From JAQBDA01 sp964525785 (lineage in GTDB: Bacteria > Chloroflexota > Anaerolineae > Anaerolineales > UBA4823), in assembly GCA_964525785.1 (NCBI GenBank), contig CAZGIX010000001.1, positions 1-64,000 of the forward strand: 64,000 nucleotides of DNA, written 5' to 3'. Each line of letters starts with the position of its first letter. Position 1 is the first letter of the stretch. Of the stretch, positions 15,903-25,800 are shown in pieces. The notes under the pieces were generated by a model. It was not told where the DNA came from. It saw only the letters and a list, made by a program, of their open reading frames with translations, and searched no databases. The position numbers and the translations under genes were made by a program.

Positions 15903-16757
15903 TTATCTAAGCATCCGGATTAATTCCTCATATTCTTCATCCGGCATCCCAAACCAGTTATCCGGTTGGGGGAAGGAATGCTCGCTGACTTCTTTCACAT
16001 AAAGTGTCAGGCCGTCCAAAATGACCTTGCCTGCCTCACCAAATACTTTCGCCATGCGTGGCTTGAAGCGCGGGAATAGTCCAAACATGTCGTGGTAAAT
16101 GAGAAGTTGTCCATGTGCGCTCGGACCCGAGCCCAGACTCATGATAATGCAATTATCTGCCCGTTCTGTGATCAGCTTGCACACCCGGTCAGGCACCATT
16201 TCTAACAAGATCATAAATGCTCCTGCGGCTTCGAGTGCCTTGGCATCATCGATGATCTTCTTGGCCTGCCATGCACCTTTACCCTGTACCCTGAACCCAC
16301 CCAGGGCGCTGACACTTTGGGGGGTCAGTCCAAGGTGACCGATCGCTGGTATGCCAGAATTCACGATGCCGCGAATACGATCAGCCATCTCAGCGCCACC
16401 CTCCAGCTTTATGGCATCACAGCCGGCCTCTGCCATGAACCGGCCAGCATTGCGGATAGCCGACTCAACGCTGGGTTGGTAGCTCATGTACGGCATGTCC
16501 CCAACCAGGAAAACGTTTGGCGCGCCGCGCCGTACAGCCTGGGTATGGCGGATCATATCATCCATGGTCACCGGCAGGGTGTTCTCGTAGCCAAGCATCG
16601 TCATGCCCAGGCTGTCACCTACCAGGATCATGTCGATACCAGCCTCTTCTTGCAGGTGTGCAGTAGGATAATCGTAGCAGGTCAGCCATGTGATCGGTTC
16701 CCCGCTGGCGACCTTCTTAAATAAAGCCGGTAGATTGACTTTCTTACGTTCCGACAT
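15903..16757 (-). CDS. panB: 3-methyl-2-oxobutanoate hydroxymethyltransferase (ketopantoate synthase)
   Basis: 284-residue PanB-family TIM barrel, which transfers a hydroxymethyl group from 5,10-methylene-THF to 2-oxoisovalerate. Expected metal ligands D48 (LVGDSLG), D87 (VGDMP) and E119, substrate lysine K117 and catalytic base E186 (LLEMVP) are all present, as is GHLGLTPQ (140-147). AAGGAG lies 7 nt before the ATG. No panC, panD or panE is nearby; instead it precedes an unknown protein and an amino-acid dehydrogenase. It is slightly longer than typical PanB at the C terminus. Confidence 0.92.
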   Translation of the reverse strand: MSERKKVNLPALFKKVASGEPITWLTCYDYPTAHLQEEAGIDMILVGDSLGMTMLGYENTLPVTMDDMIRHTQAVRRGAPNVFLVGDMPYMSYQPSVESAIRNAGRFMAEAGCDAIKLEGGAEMADRIRGIVNSGIPAIGHLGLTPQSVSALGGFRVQGKGAWQAKKIIDDAKALEAAGAFMILLEMVPDRVCKLITERADNCIIMSLGSGPSAHGQLLIYHDMFGLFPRFKPRMAKVFGEAGKVILDGLTLYVKEVSEHSFPQPDNWFGMPDEEYEELIRMLR

Positions 16758-16946
16758 GCGGATACTCCTTGTCCTTTATGAGGTGGATTTACTCGGAAGG
16801 GATAACCCTCGGTTTTAGAATTTCCGAATATTGTGGATTATTTTGTTTTGATGACCTCTCACAATGATTGTACGTGAAAGATGGTACGAATTCAACTGTA
16901 GAATGTCACTGCCATCACAGGAATAATCAACTTCGGAAGAAATTTC

Positions 16947-19058
16947 CTAACGGCGCGTAAGCCTCTGGCGGTTGATGAGCATTCCGAACACAATCACGAT
17001 CACGACCAGGACACCAAATGCAACCATCCACTGATTGAGATCGGGATCGGAGGGTGGTGGGATATCACGAGGGGTCGCTGTCGGTCGTGGAGTGCGTGTG
17101 GGACGATGGGTACGTGTTGCGGTTGGCGTCAGCGTTGGTGTAGAGGTAGATGTGGCGGTCGGTAAGGGTGTGGCGGTAGCAGTTAGCAATACCGGCGTTG
17201 GCATGTGTTCCGCGATCGGCTGGCTGTCAGCGACTTCAAACGAAATGGGCTCACCAGGGGCGAAGATATCCAGGAATCCATTGGCGATGACGAGTCCCTG
17301 ATTGTCGCCTACTGACAGCGATGCCGGGCGTAGATCCAGGGCAATCACCGCGTTCGAGCCGATCAAAGTTGCACCCTCGGAGTCGAGGGCGATCGCTGTG
17401 TCTAAATTCAAGCCCAAGGCTGCCATTTCGGGGTGGTTGTAGGCTGTAGAGAACAGCCGACCCCAACGGTTGGAACTCATCAGGCGTGGTTCAATAATCA
17501 GTGGGACCAGCTCCAGACCCGGCGATGAGCTGATCTGGTCGAGCAGAAATGATCTGGATGCGGCTAGATCCTGCACTGGACGTCCGTCGGTCGGTACCCT
17601 CTCAGAAGCGAAATAAGATCCCGCCAAGGCTGCTGCTGCATCATCCATTAACAATGTCGTTCCACTTCGCCAGGCAGAGATCACCGGTTCGAGGGCAGCG
17701 GATTGAATCCGGGATGGATCAGCGCCGGATATGAGGATGCCATCGTATCTGCTTGGGTCTATGTCAAGTGTCTGGGCATCGGGGGGCAGGATATAAATAC
17801 TCGCATGCATTTCCAAAGAACTGCTAATCTGCACAGCGACCGATTGCGCCTGGTTGGTGCTCGGATAGCCTGCGACAATAACCAGCCAGTTCTGCCGGGG
17901 TGAACCGCTGATTTGGCGAAGATAATCCAGGATAATTTGGCTTGAATCCTGCATGGCGAACCCGCCGCTGAGGATCAGCGTCCCTGCATCGGGAGGAAGC
18001 CTCAGCTGTAAGGGATCGCGGTTCAGGCGTTCTTGAACCGGCGCCAGGGAATGCTGGCGGGTCAGCAGATCGTATGAGAATTCACCGGGCGCCAGAAGAT
18101 GGACAAGCACATTGCGCATGCTTATCAGCGGAGTACATGGAAGAACAGCCGCATTTACCTCCCCGCAGCCCCGGTAGCGAGCGCGTGCTGCAGATTGGTA
18201 GGTTTCAGCGTCAAGTACCATTACCGCTGAGCGTCCGAATACGGCGTCCAGACTATTACCGTCGGGTGCAAAAACCGTGGTACCAGTGTCAATGCCAATA
18301 CCTACATGGGGTCCGTCCGGCAGATGGATTGCATTCAGTAAACGACCAATATTACCCTGTTGAAAATAACTGGTATCTACAATGGCGTTTTGAAAACCAA
18401 TGAATAATCCGTGATGTTCAGCTGAATTCCATAATTCAACGGCGTGGAAATTCAAAGCATGTTTATTATCGAAACCCGGAGAATAGCCGCGCAGCATAGC
18501 TGCTGAGCTTAATGTCCCCCCGGCGCCTGTTCCTGCGATCATTGTACCTGCCTGGTGTGCACGCACCAATGCGCCCTCCACCGGTGTACCCCCAATCACC
18601 TGTGTGGCAACCGCAGGGTCGCCGTCGGGAATAAAGATCGCAGAGAGATGTTCCGAAAAATGGGATAGTAAATCTGGATTGAGTGCATCATCACGGATGA
18701 ATATTGGGATCATATCAACCGTGCATGTTACCTCTCTCCCGGCTGCTTGTTGGCAAACCGCTTCTATCTCCGCTCTGAGATTTTCAGCTGTACGCAACAC
18801 TTGCTGGCGCTCGGCATCGCTGATCACATCTGGATCAGAGGCAAGCGTGATCGGCAAGACCAGGATGCTGGCGATGCCCGATTGGGCATTCGAAATCGCT
18901 GCCCGAGAGAGAGCAGGATAGATCTCTGCGTAGCCCCCCCCGGCGGGTAAAAGCAGCGGGGTATTACTTCCAGATTGTGCCGAAACTGCTCTATTAAGGC
19001 TGATAGATAATAAGACAACCAGGAGAAGCAGGACAAATACGTACTTGTATTTTTGCAT
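16947..19058 (-). CDS. secreted cyanophycinase-fold (S51-like) protein lacking the catalytic triad
   Basis: 703 residues: Sec signal peptide (about 1-27, ending AVSAQ), a cyanophycinase-like domain (about 34-290), a second degenerate copy (about 350-500), a Thr/Pro-rich linker (about 630-665, PTATSTSTPTLTPTATRT) and a C-terminal membrane anchor (about 676-695). Family landmarks remain (LLPAGGG, AGTGAGG, DTSYFQQGNIGRLL, GIGIDTGT). Compared with cyanophycinase GTSAGA, DQHF and GIDE, the nucleophile Ser, His and Glu are replaced by G178, S230 and T258. Probably a cell-surface binding protein rather than a peptidase. The ribosome site AGGAG abuts the ATG and follows the thiolase stop. Confidence 0.75.
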   Translation of the reverse strand: MQKYKYVFVLLLLVVLLSISLNRAVSAQSGSNTPLLLPAGGGYAEIYPALSRAAISNAQSGIASILVLPITLASDPDVISDAERQQVLRTAENLRAEIEAVCQQAAGREVTCTVDMIPIFIRDDALNPDLLSHFSEHLSAIFIPDGDPAVATQVIGGTPVEGALVRAHQAGTMIAGTGAGGTLSSAAMLRGYSPGFDNKHALNFHAVELWNSAEHHGLFIGFQNAIVDTSYFQQGNIGRLLNAIHLPDGPHVGIGIDTGTTVFAPDGNSLDAVFGRSAVMVLDAETYQSAARARYRGCGEVNAAVLPCTPLISMRNVLVHLLAPGEFSYDLLTRQHSLAPVQERLNRDPLQLRLPPDAGTLILSGGFAMQDSSQIILDYLRQISGSPRQNWLVIVAGYPSTNQAQSVAVQISSSLEMHASIYILPPDAQTLDIDPSRYDGILISGADPSRIQSAALEPVISAWRSGTTLLMDDAAAALAGSYFASERVPTDGRPVQDLAASRSFLLDQISSSPGLELVPLIIEPRLMSSNRWGRLFSTAYNHPEMAALGLNLDTAIALDSEGATLIGSNAVIALDLRPASLSVGDNQGLVIANGFLDIFAPGEPISFEVADSQPIAEHMPTPVLLTATATPLPTATSTSTPTLTPTATRTHRPTRTPRPTATPRDIPPPSDPDLNQWMVAFGVLVVIVIVFGMLINRQRLTRR

Positions 19059-19063
19059 CTCCT

Positions 19064-20227
19064 CTATTTTACCCTGAGAATGTGTGTGATGATCGTAGCT
19101 CCACTACCGCCGATATTTTGAGCCATCCCGATCCGCGCGCCGTCCAATTGGGTTGGACCGGCTTCGCCACGCAGCTGCTGCACAACCTCGGCTATCTGAT
19201 AAATCCCAGTAGCGCCAACCGGGTGGCCGCGCGCTTTCAGACCACCCAATGTGCAGATGGGAATACGCCCACCAGGGTGGATGTGTCCATCAAGACCCAG
19301 ACGCGGCGCCTGTCCGCGCTCAGCAAATCCACACGCTTCCAACGAAAGGGCGGTCATGATCGAGAAAGCATCATGCAGCTCAAACAGGTCAATATCTTGT
19401 GGTGTAACCCCAGCCTGAGCGTATGCGCGTGATGCTGAGCTGGCGGCAGCAGACAGCAAGGTAACATCCTTCCGGTCATGGACTGCCAGCGTATCGGTAG
19501 CAGCGGTCGATCCGGCTATGGCTACAACTGGCCGGCCCTTTCCATTGCGGTGCCGCAGGTGTTCTAACGGTACGATGAGCACAGCCGCGGCACCATCCCC
19601 AATCGGAGAGGCATCCAGCAGATTGATGGGTTCAGCCACCATGCGTGCATTTTGGTAATCTTTTTCGGTAATAGCTTCATGCAGCCTGGCGTACGGATTG
19701 TGGAGGGCATTGGCATGGGCATTGATCGAAAATGGGGCGAAATCGGTGTGCTTCCAGCCGTATTCGTACAAATAGCGGCGCATGACCAATGCATTAAGTG
19801 CCACAAAAGACAGCCCGTGCGGAGTTTCGTAATCAGCATCTGCAGCTTCTGCCAAAGCCGCTGTGGTATCCGCACCTTTCATCTCGGTCATTTTTTCCAC
19901 ACCCAGGGCGATGGCTGAGTCAATCTCGCCAGAGCCGACTGCCATGATCGCCAGCCGCAGGGCAGCCGCGCCTGACCCACAGGCTGCCTCCACTTTAACT
20001 GCCTCAATGTGTCTCAAGCCAGCCCAATCAGCAATCAAAGTCCCCAATGCTTCCTGGTGGCTGAGGATACCCGACAGCATGTTGCCGACAAACAATGCAT
20101 CTACACCCTCACGCCCGGCGTCTTGCAAAGCCTTCAGCACTGCCTCGCTTGCCTGCTCGCGCAGCGATGTTTCCCAACTTTCAGCGACCGGAGTTTGACC
20201 GATCCCGAGGATGGCTAATTCACGCAT
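19064..20227 (-). CDS. thiolase-family acetyl-CoA acetyltransferase (SCP-x/DitF-like)
   Basis: 387-residue thiolase with nucleophile C83 in VEAACGSGAAAL, a HDAFS motif in place of the classical NEAF, and GGLKARGHPVGATG near the C terminus carrying the active-site histidine. The second cysteine motif (CxG) of classical degradative thiolases appears changed (QNIGGSGA), as in the SCP-x/non-classical branch that usually pairs with a DUF35 OB-fold protein; none is adjacent. It catalyses acyl-CoA condensation or cleavage; the substrate is unknown. ATG 20227 is chosen over GTG 20242. Confidence 0.88.
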   Translation of the reverse strand: MRELAILGIGQTPVAESWETSLREQASEAVLKALQDAGREGVDALFVGNMLSGILSHQEALGTLIADWAGLRHIEAVKVEAACGSGAAALRLAIMAVGSGEIDSAIALGVEKMTEMKGADTTAALAEAADADYETPHGLSFVALNALVMRRYLYEYGWKHTDFAPFSINAHANALHNPYARLHEAITEKDYQNARMVAEPINLLDASPIGDGAAAVLIVPLEHLRHRNGKGRPVVAIAGSTAATDTLAVHDRKDVTLLSAAASSASRAYAQAGVTPQDIDLFELHDAFSIMTALSLEACGFAERGQAPRLGLDGHIHPGGRIPICTLGGLKARGHPVGATGIYQIAEVVQQLRGEAGPTQLDGARIGMAQNIGGSGATIITHILRVK

Positions 20228-20293
20228 ATATTGATTTACCACCTTTTGTGAAAATCAACACATATTATCCTCTTGAATACTCTCAGAAACTAT

Positions 20294-21193
20294 CTACCTA
20301 GAGCCGACGATCCCGGAGGAGCTTTGTTCCAGCGTAATCACGGCAATCTCCGGAGGGCAATTAATGCGAATTTGCAGCTCAGCAGTGCCCAGACCACGGT
20401 TTGCATAGAGCTGCATGCCATCTATTTGATACAAGCCGTACGGATATCGACGCGCCAGATAGGGTAAAAAGATCGCGCCTAAACCCGGCAGCCTTACCTG
20501 ACCGCCGTGGCTGTGACCCGAGAGCTGCAGATCGAACCGCCCAGTGGCTGCGCTGATATCTGCGTAATCCGGTTCATGTACCAATAAGATCGCTGCTCCC
20601 TCTGAAGGCATCTGTTCGATTACTAAATCCAGCCGATCTAGACGGAGGTAATGCGAATCCACACCCGCGACATGCAGGAAATTCGATTCCCGATTCAGGC
20701 TGATGATCCGGTTGCTCATATCAATTGCACCTGCGCTATCGATCGACTGTCGGATTACCTGTGCATCGGACCAATGATCGTGATTTCCCAACACCGCTAA
20801 TACACCGTCGTTGGATTTCAGCCGGCTCAATGCCTCGATGATGCCTGGTGCATAGAGTTCCGGCTGATAGGTGACGAAATCTCCGGTTATGGCGATCAGA
20901 TCTGGTTTCAGACCATTCACCTGCTCGACCACTTGATCCAGGATGGATTGGTTCAACCAGGTGCCAAGATGCAGATCACTGATATGGACGATGCGATACC
21001 CGGAAAATGCGACCGGCAGGCGTGGAAGCGCCAATCTTAGCTGCGTAATCTCCAGCCAATCCGTATGATCCCGTGGATTCGGAATTCTTCCCAGACTGGC
21101 TAGCTTGATGCCGTTCTTCGAGTGGGCAAAGGCTATGAACGCGCCTAGAAGTACCCGCCTGATCGGGTTGCGGGGAAGATATTTGGACTTCAT
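20294..21193 (-). CDS. calcineurin-like metallophosphoesterase (YkuE/LpxH-like)
   Basis: 299 residues with all metallophosphoesterase motifs: D73-L-H75, G104-D105, G136-N-H-D-H140, and a late GHSHGGQVRLP. The N-terminal ~25 residues are basic then hydrophobic (RRVLLGAFIAFAHS), suggesting membrane association as in YkuE-type enzymes that act on phospholipids or UDP-diacylglucosamine. GGGAGA precedes the ATG. It lies in a loose same-strand series with the RDD protein upstream and thiolase downstream. Confidence 0.88.
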   Translation of the reverse strand: MKSKYLPRNPIRRVLLGAFIAFAHSKNGIKLASLGRIPNPRDHTDWLEITQLRLALPRLPVAFSGYRIVHISDLHLGTWLNQSILDQVVEQVNGLKPDLIAITGDFVTYQPELYAPGIIEALSRLKSNDGVLAVLGNHDHWSDAQVIRQSIDSAGAIDMSNRIISLNRESNFLHVAGVDSHYLRLDRLDLVIEQMPSEGAAILLVHEPDYADISAATGRFDLQLSGHSHGGQVRLPGLGAIFLPYLARRYPYGLYQIDGMQLYANRGLGTAELQIRINCPPEIAVITLEQSSSGIVGSR

Positions 21194-21236
21194 TCAATCT
21201 CCCTGGGGATATGCTCTCTGATGGAACGGATCGGTA

Positions 21237-21830
21237 TTACTGGCTGGATCCCCGGCGGTGGTGTGAAGATAAGATGTACAGTTCTTTTGATAAAAAACGT
21301 TCATCAGGGCGTGCTTCCCATGTATAGATCACATAGGTACGTGCAATCTTATCATGCCAACCCTGGCGTTGGTCGTCGATCAGAACCCAGAAAAAGCCAA
21401 TGAATAAGGGGGCGGCTGAAACAAAGTAGCCCAGGTAGCGTAGCAGGCTGCGAACCACCGAGACTCGCTTGCCTTCTACAGCGACAACCCGCAGGCCAAG
21501 CAGGGCTTTTCCGGGTGTTTGTCCTGCAAAGTACGTGAAGAAGACATGATACAAAAGGATAAAGAGGGCAGAAAGGAATCCAATCAGGAATGAGTCGCGT
21601 AAGAAATCTATTACCGGTCCAACGCCGGGGATTTTATTAGCAGAGATGCCGAGGAATATTCCCGTGCTCAATGTATCGAGTGTTACCCAGACGATCCAAT
21701 TAAATACGGTGATGGTCAATGCGATGATGATTGCATCGATGATAAAGGCAAGCACACGGCTGATAAATCCAGCATAATAACCCTGTAGGTCCGTTATGAT
21801 TGGTGCGGTTTGTCCTTGTGTCTGGTTCAT
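21237..21830 (-). CDS. RDD-family membrane protein
   Basis: 197 residues. The RDD signature is visible: an N-terminal YYAGFISRVLAFIIDAIII helix with R and D, a middle helix followed by GQTPGKALLGLRVV, and a third helix with W-H-D-K-I-A-R-T. Three to four transmembrane segments. RDD proteins have mostly unknown roles, a few in ion transport or stress. Its ATG overlaps the stop of the upstream gene (ATGA), so the two are co-translated. Confidence 0.85.
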   Translation of the reverse strand: MNQTQGQTAPIITDLQGYYAGFISRVLAFIIDAIIIALTITVFNWIVWVTLDTLSTGIFLGISANKIPGVGPVIDFLRDSFLIGFLSALFILLYHVFFTYFAGQTPGKALLGLRVVAVEGKRVSVVRSLLRYLGYFVSAAPLFIGFFWVLIDDQRQGWHDKIARTYVIYTWEARPDERFLSKELYILSSHHRRGSSQ

Positions 21831-22648
21831 TGGAGCCGCTTTTTACCCCGCTGATGGATAGATCGCAGAGAAGCTGCCTTAATTTTCACTTCTGGAGAGG
21901 GTGCAGGCACCTCCACGCGCGGTGTTTTGCGAAAGATACCGCGTGCTATCCCTTCCAGGAACGTATCCGCACTCACCGTCCTCTCACGCACCTCTTCAAC
22001 AACTTCGTTCGCCAGTCCAGTGCTCTGTGTTTGCACCAAATCTCTGACTGAGGGATTGGCAGCCAGGTAGTCGAAGAAAGCATCTATCGTCTCGCTCAGC
22101 GCTCTTGTCATCAAAATCCGACTGGATAATTCCTGCTCTTCTCCTGTTTTAATCCAGCTTGCCAATTCCATCTCGCCTCGGGCAACAAGTTGATCATATC
22201 TGCGTTTTGCTGGTTTGATCAACGGTAAGCGCGCGAGCGGTTTTAGGAGTGGGCTGACACTTTTTTCAATCAATCGCCCGATCCTACCGGCCTGGGCAAC
22301 ACTATAACGGATGTTATCCTCGGCCTGAAAGATCATCCCGATCATCGCCCGTCGGGCTGTCACAACAGCAGAGCCAGATTCCCTGACACCAACTGCACCT
22401 TTCCGGGCAGGTGAAATTCCATCCTGCTGTGCTGCTGGCAGCATTTCTCTCACCTGACGATCAGTAGTCGTCTCCCATTCTTCCAGCCGGCTCCAAAGCT
22501 CGTCCATGAACAAGCCAATGCCGCCCACGACCAACCGTGTCAGTGAACGGCTGTGGACGAAAAGGGGTGCATCCTGCGTAATCTGGTTCATATCGGCAGA
22601 TGCATCTGCTGGTAGCTGAGAGGATGCTGGATTCTCCAAGGTATTCAC
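21827..22648 (-). CDS. hypothetical helical protein coupled to the RDD gene
   Basis: 273 residues with no recognised domain. It is largely helical and basic (pI likely high), with segments VVGGIGLFMDELWSRLEEWE and SVRDLVQTQSTGLANEVVEEVRERTVSADTFLEG. The first half has a weak amphipathic/hydrophobic stretch but no clear membrane helix. It starts at GTG 22648 with GGA immediately adjacent. A TATAAT (minus strand, 22697-22692) lies about 45 nt upstream without a good -35. Its stop overlaps the RDD start, suggesting a complex or shared function. Confidence 0.7.
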   Translation of the reverse strand: MNTLENPASSQLPADASADMNQITQDAPLFVHSRSLTRLVVGGIGLFMDELWSRLEEWETTTDRQVREMLPAAQQDGISPARKGAVGVRESGSAVVTARRAMIGMIFQAEDNIRYSVAQAGRIGRLIEKSVSPLLKPLARLPLIKPAKRRYDQLVARGEMELASWIKTGEEQELSSRILMTRALSETIDAFFDYLAANPSVRDLVQTQSTGLANEVVEEVRERTVSADTFLEGIARGIFRKTPRVEVPAPSPEVKIKAASLRSIHQRGKKRLQ

Positions 22649-22831
22649 TCCATAAGATCTTCAGAACCCGCGGTAGACATCAGTTCCTAATATTATAGTC
22701 GAATGCTGTAGAGGCAGGATGGTTTATCGCTGCTTCACCAGAGAGAAATCACCACCTGACAGATCATGAAGCGCACGAATACACAGCGTGGCAGATTCGC
22801 TCCACCCCCAGAAATTGATTGTTGTGGATGC

Positions 22832-25800
22832 TTAAGGCAGCACTTCTATTGAATCACTGGCAGAGCGTCCCCAGACCGTTGCATCATACATGGCATACAC
22901 TTCAGCCGGTAATGCCGTGAAGCTGCCGCTGCGAGTGGCGCGTGCCAGGTAGCTGTATGTATGCTCCCCAAAGCCGAGTTCTGAAATGAAGAAGCTCACC
23001 CGATCGCTATGCACTTCCTTGTTGTTGTAGCCATAGTCCTGCCAGTAATAAGTCGGCTCTTCGTAGAGCGTTTGCTCGTGGCTGGTCGTATTCAGGCTTT
23101 CGTTCAACGCCTCTAATCCACCGGGCAGTTTATCTTCCACGATGATAAAAAAACCTTTATCCGGCAAAGTTACCCGCAAAGTGACACGCAAGAGCTCGCC
23201 TGTCTTATAGCTGGTAATGACTTCATTCGTATCAGCAGATGTATAGGTCCGTTCGACCTGCACGCTCCCCGCAGCCTCCACCTGTTCATATGGAAATTCC
23301 ATCCGGCTGTTGATCAGGTAATACAGGCGTTGATCGCTGGCTGAGTGCATGCTGATCAGGTTTCCTCCTGTTTGGAGCTGTGTGACAGGCACCTCCAGGG
23401 AGATGACCGGTTCGCCAGGGCCTAAGAGTCCACTGGAAATCACATCATCGTTTAGAGAGATCGCGTACTCTGTGTCAGCCGTCAATGCCTGCTCTGCCAG
23501 AAGGTGATCAGTCAGGGCGATGATGGTGAAAGCCGTCTCATTCGTCGAGCCCCAGCCGTTTTGGCTGCGCTGCTTCATCAACCAGCGGACCATACCGGGC
23601 ACCAGAGGGTGGTCGGGTCTGATGTTTACAAAAGCATCCAATGCCAGAGCCGTGCTGCGTACACTGGAGGACATGGTCTTTTCATAGTAATGACCATCTT
23701 CATATGGATTGGGCCAGTATACTAACCCATCTCTCTGCACTGCGCTCTCCGCGAGCAGAGCCAAGATCGCCTGCGCCTGCTCATGGGCACCCAGCTTGAA
23801 CAATGCCAGTGCCAGGGCTGCCTCGCTGAAGGTATCCAGCTCATAAGCTTGGTCTGCAAGGCGGAGGGTTGCATCTATATCGCCATAGCCGGCGTAAGCC
23901 AGGCTGAATAAGGCAAATGCCTGGGTGCGCAGATCCGCTCCTTCGAATTCCTGGTCGCCTGTATAAGCGGTAATGTGATCCCCTGCATACCCCATGGCAA
24001 CCGGGTTGGGATCCTGGACATACGCTTTCAACCAATCAGCTCCGCGCTGGATAACCTGTGGGTCACCCTCATAGCCTGCCTCAGCTGTCACTGCCAGACC
24101 AAAGACAACCCAGGCAGTCTGATAATCGTGTGTCTGGTCGTCATACCACCACCCCCAGCCGCCATCATTATGCTGGTATCCGTACAGGCGCTGAAGACCG
24201 GCATTGATCAAAGCTGGCAGATCAGATTCCAAAGTGGGATTGCTCACTCCGAGCTGGTGGAATGCTCGCCCAACCACGGCATTGGGCAATGCGCGGCTCA
24301 TGGTTTGCTCTACACAGCCATATGGATAGCCGGTTAAGAATTCCAGGCCGGTCAGCAATGTACCCGCAATGCTGCGGCTGACCTCAATGAGCACTGTGCT
24401 GCTTTCCAACACACCTCCTGGCACCACGATGGCAGTGTTGAACTCGCCTGTGAAATCACCCACCTGGTTATTTACCTCCGCTACTGCTCGCTCCTGGATT
24501 GGCAGCAGCAGAACCACAGCATCGCCTACCAGAGCTGTGTCAACCGGGATGGCAGACACAGTTACCCGCGCTGAACCGGCTGCCAATACCTCTCCATTCC
24601 AGCCGAGCATACGCACTTCGCCGGGTGATAGGTTGAGGGACTGGGTTGGAGAGCCAGATATCAGGATTGGTGGAGTTGAAGCTGGCTGTCCTGATTCATC
24701 GCCATTATGAATCTGTATGGAAACCGCGAGCTCAACTGGCTCGGAAGAGTAATTATGCAGCATAGCAGAGAGCTCTACCTTGTCTCCGTTTGTCAAGATA
24801 TTCGGCAGGATGGGTCGCACCACGATCTCCTTTTTGGTGACGATGTTCACCTGGGAATCGCCGACCATGTGATCAATGGTTATTGCCCGGGCGGTCAGCC
24901 GCCAGCTTGTCAGACTATCGGGAAGCGTCAGGCTGAACGTGACTGACCCTTGCTCATCGGTGGTCAGCAGTGGGAACCAGGCAGCGGTATCTGGAAAATC
25001 GCTGCGCGGATTGCCGGAATCACCGCCGCCACCGCCGCCCATCCCCCCCATCATCAAATATCTCTCCAAGGCCATCGAATCGTAGGTGCGCACGATATGG
25101 TCACGCGGCGCGTAGAAGGCATCGAATATAGAGCCCGATAGATTTTCGCTCAAGCTGAAGATCGCCTCGTCCACCAATGCCGCAGAAAGCTCTGCCTGGA
25201 CCGGATTGCCCTGCTCGTCGGTCACTTCAATGGTGAAGGTCGCTTCATCGCCAGGTGCGTAATCTGGCTGATCCGGAGTGATGTTGATGTTCAATCGCCG
25301 ACCAACCACTGGAACCAGGAGCTCAACGCTGGCGGTGCGCAGCTTGCTGTCATTCAGGCTGGTGTAGGTATCTTGTGTCAGGCGAGTATCTTGTTCCTGC
25401 CAGGCGTTGACAGTGATATAGATATTCGGCGCATCTTCTGACTGGATAGGGACCTCGACCAATGTAACCGGAGATGTCAGCTGCACGGCTTGGGCCCGCC
25501 GGGTGGTACCGCGCTCAAAGGTTAGAAGTGCCGATCCACTGAATGAAGATTCGATCATCAGGCGGGCTGTCTCACCTGGGGTATACGTACTTTTATCGGC
25601 TGCTATCCGCAGCGTCTCAATGTAATCACTGGCCCATCGATCGCGAGGACGGTAGGCATATAGCCAGGTAGTCTCGAGAATGGCGTTATCGTGGCTGTCT
25701 TTTCCGACCAACCTCAACTGGTAGTAGCCCGATCTGTCGATGGTCATTCCAATTTCGAACAAGCCATCTTTATCGCTGATCAGATCAAACGATTGCACAA

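Noticed and set aside
17035..17301. Val/Gly-repeat open frame antisense to the Thr/Pro-rich linker
   Set aside because: It mirrors the repetitive linker coding on the other strand (ACx/CCx repeats), so the repeat is a by-product.
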